Part shown: positions 14,670 to 21,531 of the stretch, piece after piece
How positions within the stretch are numbered: the stretch's first letter is position 1
Layout of the letters: each line of letters begins with the position of its first letter
Assembly: GCA_964493205.1 (NCBI GenBank)
Contig: CAZBMJ010000037.1
Location: forward strand, 1-21,531
Reading direction: 5' to 3'
Length of the DNA: 21,531 nt
Source of the DNA: CAZBMJ01 sp964493205
GTDB lineage: Bacteria; Myxococcota; UBA727; JABDBI01
Translations under genes and position numbers: made by a program
Notes under the pieces: generated by a model
What the model was told of the DNA's origin: nothing
Database searches by the model: none
The model's input: only the letters and a program-made list of their open reading frames with translations

Positions 14670-15413
14670 TCAGATTATTTTAGGCCAAAAGATTTTTTTT
14701 ATACCATAAGCGCCAATAAGTAATGATAAAAAAGTTATAAATAATAAAATAATTAAAATTTTATTATCAAATAATATATTTTTACTAATTGGTACGGCTT
14801 GTTTTTTTTCTTGTTTGTTTAAAAAATTTAAAGCTAGAGCAGGTTTAATAACCACGCTGATATTTTCTTGATTTAGATTAGCAATGGATGCAGAAACTAT
14901 TTTTTTTACTTCATCTTGTTCTAAATCAATGACGCTATTAGGTTTAAGAACTAAAATGACCGACGCTGTTTTATTTTTATTGGCTTTGAAAAATTCTTCT
15001 TGATTGTCCACAGACAAAACTACTTTTGCATCCATTACTGCGGGGAGCACTTTTAATAGACTTTCAATTTCTCCTTGTTGCGCCATTAAAAAACGTGCTT
15101 CTTCATCGAGCTTGCTTGGTATTAGGCTATTATTAGCAGACGAGTAAACGTCTTTAAAAGATAGTCGCAGATCTTGTGGCAATTGGTTATCAACAATAAT
15201 TTTTAAAGCTTCTGTTATATCTTCTTTGGTTACTTCGATGGCAAAAGAGCTAGTTTTTAATTCTTTGTGAGCTATTTTTTTGGCATCAATATTATTTTGT
15301 TTTAGAGCCACTAAAATAATATTAGCTTCTCTTTGAGTTAAGCCACCTATAATTTCTTCATATTTTTGGCAAGCAAAATTCGCAAAAAATAGTAGCAGAA
15401 TAAGGTAACGCAT
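14670..15413 (-). CDS. sctJ: T3SS inner-membrane ring lipoprotein SctJ (YscJ/FliF family)
   Basis: SctJ forms the inner-membrane ring of the type III secretion injectisome. The 247-residue protein has a signal peptide ending FANFAC (Cys15, a somewhat unusual lipobox). The first ring-building domain (YEEIIGGLTQREANIILVAL) is followed by the family's second domain with LMAQQGEIESLLKVLPAVMDAKVVLSV. A C-terminal membrane segment lies at about 218-238, ending in basic residues. The second domain and lipoprotein start set it apart from flagellar FliF, which is about 550 residues. It stands without other recognisable sct genes beside it; tsf lies upstream and a repeat plus unknown genes lie downstream. 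The ribosome site is weak. Confidence 0.88.
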   Translation of the reverse strand: MRYLILLLFFANFACQKYEEIIGGLTQREANIILVALKQNNIDAKKIAHKELKTSSFAIEVTKEDITEALKIIVDNQLPQDLRLSFKDVYSSANNSLIPSKLDEEARFLMAQQGEIESLLKVLPAVMDAKVVLSVDNQEEFFKANKNKTASVILVLKPNSVIDLEQDEVKKIVSASIANLNQENISVVIKPALALNFLNKQEKKQAVPISKNILFDNKILIILLFITFLSLLIGAYGIKKIFWPKII

Positions 15414-15432
15414 TTTTTAACCACTTTAGAAT

Positions 15433-15458
15433 AAAAAAAGCCAGTTATAAAAACTGGC
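15433..15458 (-). terminator. Rho-independent terminator of rpsB-tsf
   Basis: On the minus strand the perfect 7-bp stem GCCAGTT/AACTGGC with a 5-base loop is followed by seven T residues. It ends the leftward rpsB-tsf transcript 35 bases after the tsf stop. Its T-run lies only 20 bases before the sctJ ATG, so sctJ needs either read-through or a promoter inside this short gap. Confidence 0.88.
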
Positions 15459-15493
15459 AGTAATAAAACAGTGTAAATAAGATTTTATTCTTG

Positions 15494-16405
15494 TTAGTTC
15501 ACCATTTTTTTAACTTCATCTAGAAAGTTATCTTCTTTTTTATCGATTCCTTCGCCAACTTTATATCTAACCATTTTGGTTATTTTTATATCAGCTTGGG
15601 TTTTATTTTTGATTTCTTGCAGCATTTTTGCAACTGTTAGATCAGGATTTTTAATAAATGGTTGGTCAAGCAAGCAATGATCTTGCATGTGTTTAGCCAT
15701 TTTTCCATCAACAATTTTATCTATCATAGCTTCAGGTTTACCTGAGGCTTTAACTTGTACTGCGAATATATCTCTTTCAGCTTTTTTCCAAGTATTATCT
15801 ATATCGCTTTGTTGAATAAATGCAGGATTAGACGCTGCAATGTGCATAGCAAGATCTTTAGCTGCTTGGATAACTTCTAGATTTTTTGCCAGTGATTTGT
15901 CATTAAGTTGGCATTCCACAAGCACACCAATATTGCCTGAAGTATGTAAATAAGAACCGTATACATCACCATGAGAAAATTTTGCAAACCTACGAAAGGA
16001 AATCTTTTCGCCAATTTGAGCAATTTTTTCTAAAATTAACGATTCTGTATTTGTTAAAGAACCATCTATTTGTGTTGGATCTGTAATGTTTGAAGCATCA
16101 AAATCTAATCCAAGTACAACTAAGTCATTGGCAAGCTTTTTGAAATCATCGTTTCTAGCCACAAAGTCAGTTTCACAATTTAGTTCAATCATACAGGCTT
16201 TTTCGTTATTAACGCTTATGCTGATTAAGCCTTCAGATGCTATACGGGAAGACTTTTTAGCTGCTTTTGCTAGGCCTTTTTCGCGCAAAACTTTAATAGC
16301 ACCTTCCATGTTACCGGCTTGTTCTAAAGCATTTTTGCAGTCCATCATACCAGCGCCAGTTTTTTCACGAAGTTCTTTTACCATTGAGGCTGAAATTTGA
16401 GTCAT
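15494..16405 (-). CDS. tsf: Elongation factor Ts
   Basis: EF-Ts exchanges GDP for GTP on EF-Tu. The 303-residue protein opens with the family's UBA-like domain (VKELREKTGAGMMDCKNALE, then GAIKVLREKGLAKAAKKSSR). The core signature ELNCETDFVARNDDF follows, then YLHTSGNIGVLVE and a second half ending in KITKMVRYKVGEG. Length is typical. A strong CAGGAGAT ribosome site precedes the ATG, which lies 12 bases after the rpsB stop. The rpsB-tsf order is the standard bacterial one; pyrH and frr do not follow, because the terminator and sctJ come next. Confidence 0.97.
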   Translation of the reverse strand: MTQISASMVKELREKTGAGMMDCKNALEQAGNMEGAIKVLREKGLAKAAKKSSRIASEGLISISVNNEKACMIELNCETDFVARNDDFKKLANDLVVLGLDFDASNITDPTQIDGSLTNTESLILEKIAQIGEKISFRRFAKFSHGDVYGSYLHTSGNIGVLVECQLNDKSLAKNLEVIQAAKDLAMHIAASNPAFIQQSDIDNTWKKAERDIFAVQVKASGKPEAMIDKIVDGKMAKHMQDHCLLDQPFIKNPDLTVAKMLQEIKNKTQADIKITKMVRYKVGEGIDKKEDNFLDEVKKMVN

Positions 16406-16417
16406 ACTATCTCCTGA

Positions 16418-17296
16418 TTATTTTATTTCTTCAGAGTCAGCAGTATCTTCGCTAACTACATCTTCAAGATTTACTTCTTCTTTTACTGCTACTTTGCTTA
16501 ATACTTCAACTTTAGGACCGCCTTTTTTATGACTATCTCTTGGTGCTGATCTTTTTTCGTTTTCTTTATCTTTATCTTGAACTTTTTGTCTTCTTGCTAC
16601 TAATTCTTCTTGGTGAATTATTTCGCCTTCTTTGCAAGCATTAGCTAATTTTTCGATAAACAAAGATACTGATCGTATTGAGTCATCGTTTGCTGGAATT
16701 GGATAATTTACGGTATTTGGATCACAGTTAGTATCAACCATGGCTACGATAGGAATTTTTAGAGTATGAGCTTCTTTTACTGCTATGTGCTCTTTTTTAG
16801 GATCTACAATAACAATTGCCCTTGGGGGTTTTGTCATATCTTTAATACCTGAAAGATTTTTTTCAAGTTTTTCAAGTTCTCTTGAAAGTTTAATGACTTC
16901 TTTCTTAGGTAGACGCTCAAAAGTACCATCTTTTGATGACGTTTCTAATTTTCTAAAACGTTCAATGGAAACTTGAATAGTTTTAAAATTAGTAAGCATG
17001 CCACCAAGCCAACGTGCATTAACATAGTATTGATTAGCATTGAGGGCAGCCTCTTTAATTATTTCACAAGCTTGTTTTTTCGTACCTACAAACAAGACTT
17101 TGCCACCCTTAGACACGGTGGTATTTAAAAAGTCATAGGCATTTTTAAATAAGGGAACAGTTTGTTGTAAGTCGATTATGTGGATACCATTTCTTGGACC
17201 AAAAATATAAGGAGCCATTTTTGGATTCCATCTATGGGTAGCGTGACCAAAGTGCGCGCCTGCTTCTAACATCTCTCTCATGCCGATTTTTGACAT
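16418..17296 (-). CDS. rpsB: 30S ribosomal protein S2
   Basis: The 292-residue protein has all S2 blocks: MLEAGAHFGHATHRWNPKM, YIFGPRNGIHIIDLQQT, FVGTKKQA, NARWLGGMLTNFKT, and PIVAMVDTNCDPN near residue 190. It carries an extended, charged C-terminal tail from about 235 on (Lys/Glu-rich, ending in acidic residues), longer than the 241 residues of the E. coli protein. AGGAAAA lies before the ATG. It heads the rpsB-tsf operon. The 220 bases upstream are shared with the divergent CorC-like gene, and S2 autoregulation through the leader would be expected from the family but no structure could be identified by eye. Confidence 0.97.
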   Translation of the reverse strand: MSKIGMREMLEAGAHFGHATHRWNPKMAPYIFGPRNGIHIIDLQQTVPLFKNAYDFLNTTVSKGGKVLFVGTKKQACEIIKEAALNANQYYVNARWLGGMLTNFKTIQVSIERFRKLETSSKDGTFERLPKKEVIKLSRELEKLEKNLSGIKDMTKPPRAIVIVDPKKEHIAVKEAHTLKIPIVAMVDTNCDPNTVNYPIPANDDSIRSVSLFIEKLANACKEGEIIHQEELVARRQKVQDKDKENEKRSAPRDSHKKGGPKVEVLSKVAVKEEVNLEDVVSEDTADSEEIK

Positions 17297-17436
17297 CTTA
17301 TTTTCCTAAAATTTTGGGTTTAACTTCCATAAAAAACTGTGCCAAAGAATATTACTGCTTTGTCACCCAAATGTTCTTTATGTGCATATTTATGCCATTC
17401 TTCTAACAGATATTTATTTAATTACAATAATCACCT

Positions 17437-17465
17437 TTGCAAAGATTAGAAAAACAGGGTATCGT
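17437..17465 (+). promoter_or_regulatory. Weak candidate promoter in the rpsB/corC divergent region
   Basis: TTGCAA (17437-17442) and TATCGT (17460-17465) are 17 bases apart on the plus strand. The -35 sits within a 10-base palindrome, CTTTGCAAAG (17435-17444), which offers the same hexamer to the minus strand toward rpsB. The -10 matches consensus at only four positions. Confidence 0.28.
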
Positions 17466-17516
17466 AAGAAGATAGTTTATTAATCAAATCCCTCTTAAAG
17501 GAGAATTTAACCGTTT

Positions 17517-18791
17517 ATGGACAGTGACTTATCTTACTTTTTAGCCCTGTTCCTTTGCTTGTTTAGCTCAGCAGTTTTTTCTGCAGCAGAAACCGCTTTA
17601 ACATCTTTGCCAGAATCTTATTTTCGTAAAATAATCGATGAAAAAAAAGTGTTTGCGGCCCCGTTTTTATTATGGTTACACAAGCCTAACAGACTTTTGA
17701 CTGGTATAATAATCGCCAATAATTTAGTAAACACTCTAGCAGCCGTAATAGCTACAGTTTATGCACAGAAAGTATTTAGCCATTATGTTATTAGTATCGC
17801 AACTTCTTTTATTACGCTCGCTTTATTAATTTTTGGTGAAATAACCCCTAAAACCTTTGCTCGTCACAATGCTAAATTCATAGTAAAATGGCTTATTTAT
17901 GCTATTTATCCTGTTTATTTATTATTATTTCCTGCAGTATTAGTTTTGTCTTATTTAGCAGTTTTTTTAGTACATTCTTTTGGTGGAAAAACCAAAAGAG
18001 TAGGGCCAATGGCCACTGAAGATGATATTGCTTATTTGATTAAGCTTAGTCATCAAGAAGGCGTTTTTAAGCAAGAGCAAGGCAAAATGCTTCAAAGTGT
18101 TATGTCATTTAGAGAAACTCTCGCAAGAGAAGTGATGATACCTAGAACTGATATTTGCAGCCTTGATATTACCAGTGATTTTAATGAAGTAATGTCTGAA
18201 ATTAGCCAGCATGGTTATACAAGATGGCCAGTTTATGAAGAAGATATCGATCATGTGGTAGGTGTTTTGTATGTTAAAGATTTAATTAACTTTAAATTAG
18301 AAAAAAACCAAGAGTTTAGCTTAGCAAAAATATTGAGAAAAACTCTTTTTGTGCCAGAGTCCATGAAACTTGATTCACTTTTGCGTGAGTTTCAAAAACA
18401 AAAAGTTCATTTGGCTGTAGTCTTGGATGAGTATGGCGGAACAGCAGGAATTGTTACCATGGAAGATTTGCTAGAAGAAATAGTTGGTGAAATTAGAGAC
18501 GAGTATGACAAAGAAGAAGATGAAGAAACTGTTACTATTTTAAGTGAAAATCATTATATAATTTACGGACGAATCAGCATTTCTGACTTAGAGAAAAAAA
18601 CAGAAATTATTTTACCTACTGATGAATCTTATGATTCTTTAGGAGGTTTCTTAATATGGGCAAAAGGAAAAATTCCTAGTAAAAATTCCATAGTTGAGCA
18701 TAATGATTGGCGTTTTAAAGTTATAGAAGTGGAAGAAAAACGCATAATTAAGGTTGAAGTCACTAAAATTCATAATCTTTTAAATTCTTGA
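17517..18791 (+). CDS. CorC/HlyC family membrane protein (CNNM-type DUF21, CBS pair, CorC_HlyC domains)
   Basis: The 424-residue protein has an N-terminal DUF21 transmembrane domain (about 1-170, four hydrophobic segments, with SAAETALTSL and the conserved FGEITPKTFARHNA). Two CBS domains follow (about 200-325; REVMIPRTD, then VVLDEYGGTAGIVTMEDLLE), and then a C-terminal CorC_HlyC transporter-associated domain. This is the layout of CNNM/CorB-type proteins linked to magnesium or cobalt export and resistance; the old haemolysin name is misleading. The ATG at 17517 is the first possible start, since a TAA lies just upstream in frame. The nearest ribosome site, AAAGGAG, is 13 bases away, longer than usual. 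The gene is divergent from rpsB. Confidence 0.93.
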   Translation: MDSDLSYFLALFLCLFSSAVFSAAETALTSLPESYFRKIIDEKKVFAAPFLLWLHKPNRLLTGIIIANNLVNTLAAVIATVYAQKVFSHYVISIATSFITLALLIFGEITPKTFARHNAKFIVKWLIYAIYPVYLLLFPAVLVLSYLAVFLVHSFGGKTKRVGPMATEDDIAYLIKLSHQEGVFKQEQGKMLQSVMSFRETLAREVMIPRTDICSLDITSDFNEVMSEISQHGYTRWPVYEEDIDHVVGVLYVKDLINFKLEKNQEFSLAKILRKTLFVPESMKLDSLLREFQKQKVHLAVVLDEYGGTAGIVTMEDLLEEIVGEIRDEYDKEEDEETVTILSENHYIIYGRISISDLEKKTEIILPTDESYDSLGGFLIWAKGKIPSKNSIVEHNDWRFKVIEVEEKRIIKVEVTKIHNLLNS

Positions 18792-18846
18792 AGTTAGGGC
18801 ATTGCTAAAGTTAGTTTTTTTTGAGTACTCTTTGGCAGACAAGTAG

Positions 18847-18937
18847 GGACAGCTGGCCGAGTGGCTGAAGGCGTCTGACTCGAAATCAGGAGGACTCTTT
18901 TAGGGTCTCGGGGGTTCAAATCCCTCGCTGTCCGCCA
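18847..18937 (+). tRNA. tRNA-Ser (anticodon CGA)
   Basis: The acceptor stem GGACAGC/GCTGTCC pairs over 7 bp, followed by discriminator G and an encoded CCA. The anticodon loop CTCGAAA reads codon UCG. The long variable arm (GGACTCTTTTAGGGTCTC) is that of a serine class II tRNA, and the T-loop GGTTCAAATCC is normal. Confidence 0.97.
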
Positions 18938-18964
18938 TTTTAAATGGTGATAAGCAAACTCTTT

Positions 18965-19054
18965 GGAGGGATGGCCGAGTGGCTGAAGGCGCACGACTGG
19001 AAATCGTGTATACTTTAACGAGTATCGAGGGTTCGAATCCCTCTTCCTCCGCCA
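18965..19054 (+). tRNA. tRNA-Ser (anticodon GGA)
   Basis: The acceptor stem GGAGGGA/TTCCTCC (one G-U pair), discriminator G and encoded CCA are present. The anticodon loop CTGGAAA reads UCC and UCU. A long variable arm (TATACTTTAACGAGTATC) and normal T-loop (GGTTCGAATCC) are seen. It lies 27 bases after the first tRNA-Ser and 3 bases before the SRP RNA. Confidence 0.97.
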
Positions 19055-19057
19055 AAA

Positions 19058-19134
19058 GCTGTGTGGCTTGTGGCTTTTTAAATCCGTCAGATCCGAGAGG
19101 AAGCAGCGATAAAAAGTTCACAAGGGTGCACAGC
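19058..19134 (+). ncRNA. ffs: Small signal recognition particle RNA (4.5S type)
   Basis: The 77-base RNA starts GCTGTG and ends CACAGC, which pair. The apical domain carries the universal SRP signature: GTCAGATCCGAGAGGAAGCA, matching the consensus GTCAGGTCCGGAAGGAAGCA except at the tetraloop region, followed by AGCGATAA. A seven-T run follows (19136-19142), acting as terminator. The gene is 3 bases after a tRNA-Ser and 28 before dnaX, an arrangement known from many bacteria. The RNA partners with Ffh to target membrane proteins. It is short, lacking the Alu domain, as in most Gram-negatives. Confidence 0.93.
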
Positions 19135-19161
19135 CTTTTTTTAAGTTTTTAAGGCACCATA

Positions 19162-20718
19162 ATGAGCCATTTAGTACTAGCAAGAAAATATCGCCCCAAA
19201 GATTTTAATAGCGTAGTTGGACAAGATTCTATCGTGTCCACGCTTTTGTCTGCCATTAAACAAAATCGTATGGCCCATGCTTTGCTATTTACTGGTAGCA
19301 GGGGGGTTGGTAAAACCAGTGTTGCACGGCTCGTTGCTAAATCTTTGGTGTGCATTGGCGAGTATAAACCTTGTAATAAGTGTTTTCAGTGTGAAAGTGT
19401 TGATAATTTTAATTCTCTAGACGTCATAGAAATCGATGGTGCTAGTAATACCAGTGTCGACGACGTTAGGGATCTAAGAGAAAGCGCTAAATATCAACCA
19501 ACTTCCGCAAAATATAAGATTTTTATCATTGATGAAGTTCATATGCTTTCACAAAATGCTTTTAACGCTTTATTAAAAATCTTAGAAGAACCACCAAGTC
19601 ATATTATTTTTATTTTTGCCACCACAGAAGTTCATAAGCTACCAAAAACTATTTTATCGCGTTGTCAACGCTATGACTTTAAAAGATTTAGCGAAAATAC
19701 GGTTTATTTGAATCTAAAAGATATATTAATAAAAGAAAATTATTCTTTTGAAGAGTCTGCCATTAAGCTTTTGGCAAAGCTAGCCGATGGCAGTATGCGT
19801 GATGCTTTAAGCATGCTTGAACAAGTATTACACCTAGGATTGACTAATTATACTGATCAAGATGTATCAGCTATTTTGGGCGTAATAGATCATCAATCAG
19901 TAAAAGAGCTTACTAAGGCAATGCTTGATAAAAATACGGCTTTGGGCTTAAAAATTATTCATGCAGTATATGAAAAAGGCTTAGATATTTGTCAGCTAAT
20001 ACAGGATATTACTGAAAGATTTAGAAATTTGGCGTTAATGGTCCATGTGGAATACAAAGACTTACAAAATATTATACTAGATTTAAGCCAAGAAGATTTA
20101 GAAGAAGCTTCTAACTATTCACCACAAGATTTAAAACGCTGCTTTTCATTGTCTTTGGACTGTATAATTCAAGTATTTAGCGCTAAAAACCCTTTATTAG
20201 CTATGGAATTAGTTTTATTGCGTTTTACTCAACGAGCTGATTTTAAAGACGCTCTAGATATTAGTTATTGCTTGCAAAAGCTTGATAGCGTTTTAAATAA
20301 TAAACCCATAAATAGTGGTGAAGAAAAAAAAAAGACCATAGATGATTTTTTTGATGTAATAAACAAAAATTATCCATTTTTGATGGCGCATTTAAGACAT
20401 TGTGTAAGTTTTATTGACCAAGAAAAACAAACTTTGACTTTAAGTTTTGATAAATCTTTTCACTACGAACAAGCAAATGAAGATAAAAATAAGCAAATTA
20501 TTACTAAAACATTGAAGGAAGTTTTTAGTAATTTAAAGCTGGAAATTATTTATAATAAACCAGAAAATAATATGTTAGAAAATAATAAAAGTATTGCTCA
20601 ACAAGAAGAAGAAGCAAAAAAAAAATTTGAAAGCCAGCAATATGAAAAAGCTATAAACAATCCCTTGATTAAAACTGCTCTTGAATTATTTAAAGATTCA
20701 AGAGTCTTTGTTGTTTGA
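19162..20718 (+). CDS. dnaX: DNA polymerase III subunit gamma/tau
   Basis: DnaX is the ATPase that drives the clamp loader and, as tau, couples polymerases. The 518-residue product has an AAA+ domain with Walker A GSRGVGKT (45-52), a zinc site with four cysteines (C64, C71, C74, C77, first gap shorter than usual), Walker B IFIIDEVHMLS and sensor/SRC motif ILSRCQRYDF. Domains II and III follow, and then a Lys/Glu-rich linker and a short C-terminal domain from about 395. A slippery A AAA AAG at 20328-20334 predicts a second, gamma-like product of about 394 residues ending K-D-H-R. The tau form is shorter than the 643 of E. coli. It follows ffs and converges on the DoxX gene with a 21-base overlap. 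Confidence 0.95.
   Translation: MSHLVLARKYRPKDFNSVVGQDSIVSTLLSAIKQNRMAHALLFTGSRGVGKTSVARLVAKSLVCIGEYKPCNKCFQCESVDNFNSLDVIEIDGASNTSVDDVRDLRESAKYQPTSAKYKIFIIDEVHMLSQNAFNALLKILEEPPSHIIFIFATTEVHKLPKTILSRCQRYDFKRFSENTVYLNLKDILIKENYSFEESAIKLLAKLADGSMRDALSMLEQVLHLGLTNYTDQDVSAILGVIDHQSVKELTKAMLDKNTALGLKIIHAVYEKGLDICQLIQDITERFRNLALMVHVEYKDLQNIILDLSQEDLEEASNYSPQDLKRCFSLSLDCIIQVFSAKNPLLAMELVLLRFTQRADFKDALDISYCLQKLDSVLNNKPINSGEEKKKTIDDFFDVINKNYPFLMAHLRHCVSFIDQEKQTLTLSFDKSFHYEQANEDKNKQIITKTLKEVFSNLKLEIIYNKPENNMLENNKSIAQQEEEAKKKFESQQYEKAINNPLIKTALELFKDSRVFVV
20324..20334 (+). promoter_or_regulatory. Slippery sequence for dnaX frameshifting
   Basis: Ten A residues then G contain the heptamer A AAA AAG in the same phase as in E. 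coli dnaX. A -1 shift reads GAC CAT AGA and stops at TGA 20343-20345. A +1 shift stops at TAG 20339-20341. Ribosomal or transcriptional slippage would therefore give a truncated gamma-type protein. No clear downstream stem was found. Confidence 0.6.
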
Positions 20719-21117
20719 TTTATTTGCAATTACTTGATCTATAGAAAAACTACCACCACCATAGATAGCAAATATGCATAACAAAAATAGAACCAGCATC
20801 ACTAACTCAACATTTTGTGACCAATGAACAAAGATAATCGCCCCAATTAACAAGGGTATTTGTATGAGGGCTGCCACTCGTGTGAGTAAGCCAATAGCAA
20901 GCATTAATCCGCCAATAATATGAATGAAGACTATCAAGTGATAAGATATAAAATCAGAAAAGGGCGTTAATGATAGATATTCCAGGGTCTGATCTTGGTT
21001 GATAAAAAAATTAATGCCCTTTAATAATAAACTAATACCTAAATAAATTCTTAAAACTTCTATACAAATACTGCGATTTTGTACAGTCCATTTTACTATA
21101 TTATTTCCTTTTTTCAT
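20698..21117 (-). CDS. DoxX family membrane protein
   Basis: The 139-residue protein has four hydrophobic segments: about 21-36, 58-78, 82-98 and 105-120. The start motif CIEVLRIYLGISLLLKGINFF and the central HIIGGLMLAIGLLTRVAAL are typical of the DoxX/DoxD-like family of small inner-membrane proteins. The family is loosely tied to redox or sulfur chemistry, but most members have no proven role. ATG 21117 has only GGTG as a ribosome site. The gene overlaps the end of dnaX by 21 bases tail to tail. An 11-bp inverted repeat lies 10 bases upstream of the start. Confidence 0.82.
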   Translation of the reverse strand: MKKGNNIVKWTVQNRSICIEVLRIYLGISLLLKGINFFINQDQTLEYLSLTPFSDFISYHLIVFIHIIGGLMLAIGLLTRVAALIQIPLLIGAIIFVHWSQNVELVMLVLFLLCIFAIYGGGSFSIDQVIANKSNNKDS

Positions 21118-21126
21118 TAAGCACCA

Positions 21127-21164
21127 AAAATATGTTTAAATTTGTGATAATCAAAACATATTTT
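21127..21164. promoter_or_regulatory. 11-bp perfect inverted repeat upstream of the DoxX gene
   Basis: AAAATATGTTT (21127-21137) and AAACATATTTT (21154-21164) are perfect reverse complements with 16 bases between. They lie 10-47 bases before the DoxX ATG. They could form an operator for a dimeric regulator or an RNA hairpin near the ribosome site. A second, weaker pair, CAGGT/ACCTG, lies at 21175-21200. Confidence 0.45.
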
Positions 21165-21255
21165 ATAGTATAATCAGGTAAAACAAAAATATTTAACCTG
21201 ATGTTGTGTAGTTACTATCTACATGCTGCCGGCTTGTCCCTGAGCTATTGTCTTC

Positions 21256-21324
21256 CTACGTGCCACGCCTTGTGCGAGGCATCCAGATAATTAACCTTTT
21301 ACAATGATAGAAATTAGTTTTCTG
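21256..21324. repeat. Partial inverted copy of the palindromic repeat
   Basis: These 69 bases match the reverse complement of 14556-14624 with four differences and no gaps. The GTGCCACGCCTTGTGCGAGGC hairpin unit is intact. The partner hairpin is absent beyond TTTTCTG. The copy lies in the 414-base stretch after the DoxX gene (21118-21531), which holds no intact gene: only the inverted repeats, this element and a gene remnant. Confidence 0.88.
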
Positions 21325-21330
21325 AATCAA

Positions 21331-21489
21331 TTATGATTTTGATATTTTTTTTGCCACCGTCAAAATATTCAAGCTCTTAAGTCGTTGAAATTTCGAACCA
21401 TCCAGAGTGTATTGGCCAAGTGTAGCAAAGCCATTTTGCGCCAAGATGTCATTGAGCTCTTTTGCACTATATATTTGCGGGTCAACCCC
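21331..21489 (-). pseudogene. Gene remnant, frameshifted and cut by an IS-like end
   Basis: The minus-strand frame is open for about 52 codons (VDPQIYSAKELNDILAQNGF, then ATLGQYTLDGSKFQRLKSL) with coding-like composition. A TAG lies directly upstream at 21492-21490, so no start is attached. A neighbouring frame continues plausibly as EYFDGGKKNIKIIIDSEN and stops at 21316-21314, suggesting a single-base frameshift near 21370. The AKELNDILAQNGF segment recalls the C-terminal region of class I methyltransferases, but this is weak. Just beyond lies TGTAAATTCTCCACTTTTAG (minus strand, about 21509-21490), which looks like an insertion-sequence terminus. Confidence 0.35.
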
Positions 21490-21531
21490 CTAAAAGTGGA
21501 GAATTTACACTCGTACTTCCTTTATTTCTCT

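Noticed and set aside
18794..19121. Minus-strand open frames across the tRNA and SRP RNA region.
   Set aside because: They are antisense readings of two tRNA-Ser genes and ffs, a well-known source of false proteins.

Overview
The window is AT-rich (roughly 30% GC by eye) and comes from a Gram-negative bacterium. It carries outer-membrane-type lipoproteins and a beta-barrel candidate, heme O synthase, and at least two parts of a non-flagellar type III secretion system (T3SS): an SctJ ring lipoprotein and an SctI-like inner-rod protein. Housekeeping genes (rpsB-tsf, dnaX, ligA, fmt, rpe) show it is chromosomal. The exact taxon cannot be fixed. An AT-rich member of the former Deltaproteobacteria/Bdellovibrionota, or a host-associated proteobacterium, would fit; this is inference.

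Left edge (1-1800): the 3' end of a group II intron, then a short GC-richer open frame of unknown origin. A leftward operon follows: a small unknown protein, a FliA/sigma-28-like sigma factor and the SctI-like protein. From 1904 to 3776 there is a tightly overlapped rightward operon (DUF2203 protein, alpha/beta hydrolase, rpe). It converges on a membrane-anchored unknown gene, which is divergent from ligA (TTG start). ligA heads an overlapping four-gene run with a secreted unknown protein, a lipoprotein with a gluzincin-type zinc-protease signature, and a beta-barrel candidate.

Middle (8480-14660): two tandem leftward lipoprotein genes arose by duplication. Their flanks and signal-peptide ends are nearly identical while their cores diverge strongly, and a relic of the neighbouring barrel gene's 3' end was carried along. 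A third, distant paralog lies at 13560-14144. Between them are an ABC ATPase with an altered Walker A motif, cyoE, fmt and an orphan beta-class adenine methyltransferase. A 97-bp palindromic repeat made of two hairpins with the same loop but different stems sits beside sctJ. A partial inverted copy lies at the right edge.

Right part (14670-21531): sctJ, a terminator, tsf and rpsB run leftward. A CorC/HlyC-type membrane protein, tRNA-Ser(CGA), tRNA-Ser(GGA), the small SRP RNA (ffs) and dnaX run rightward. dnaX contains an E. coli-like A AAA AAG heptamer inside an A10 run, with an immediate -1 stop, predicting a gamma as well as a tau form. A DoxX-family gene converges on dnaX. The last 400 bases hold an 11-bp inverted repeat, the dispersed repeat copy and a broken gene remnant ending in an IS-like terminus.

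The most notable points are the lipoprotein cassette duplication, the covarying palindromic repeat, the dnaX frameshift signal, the split T3SS genes with their own sigma factor, and the surface metalloprotease operon behind ligA.
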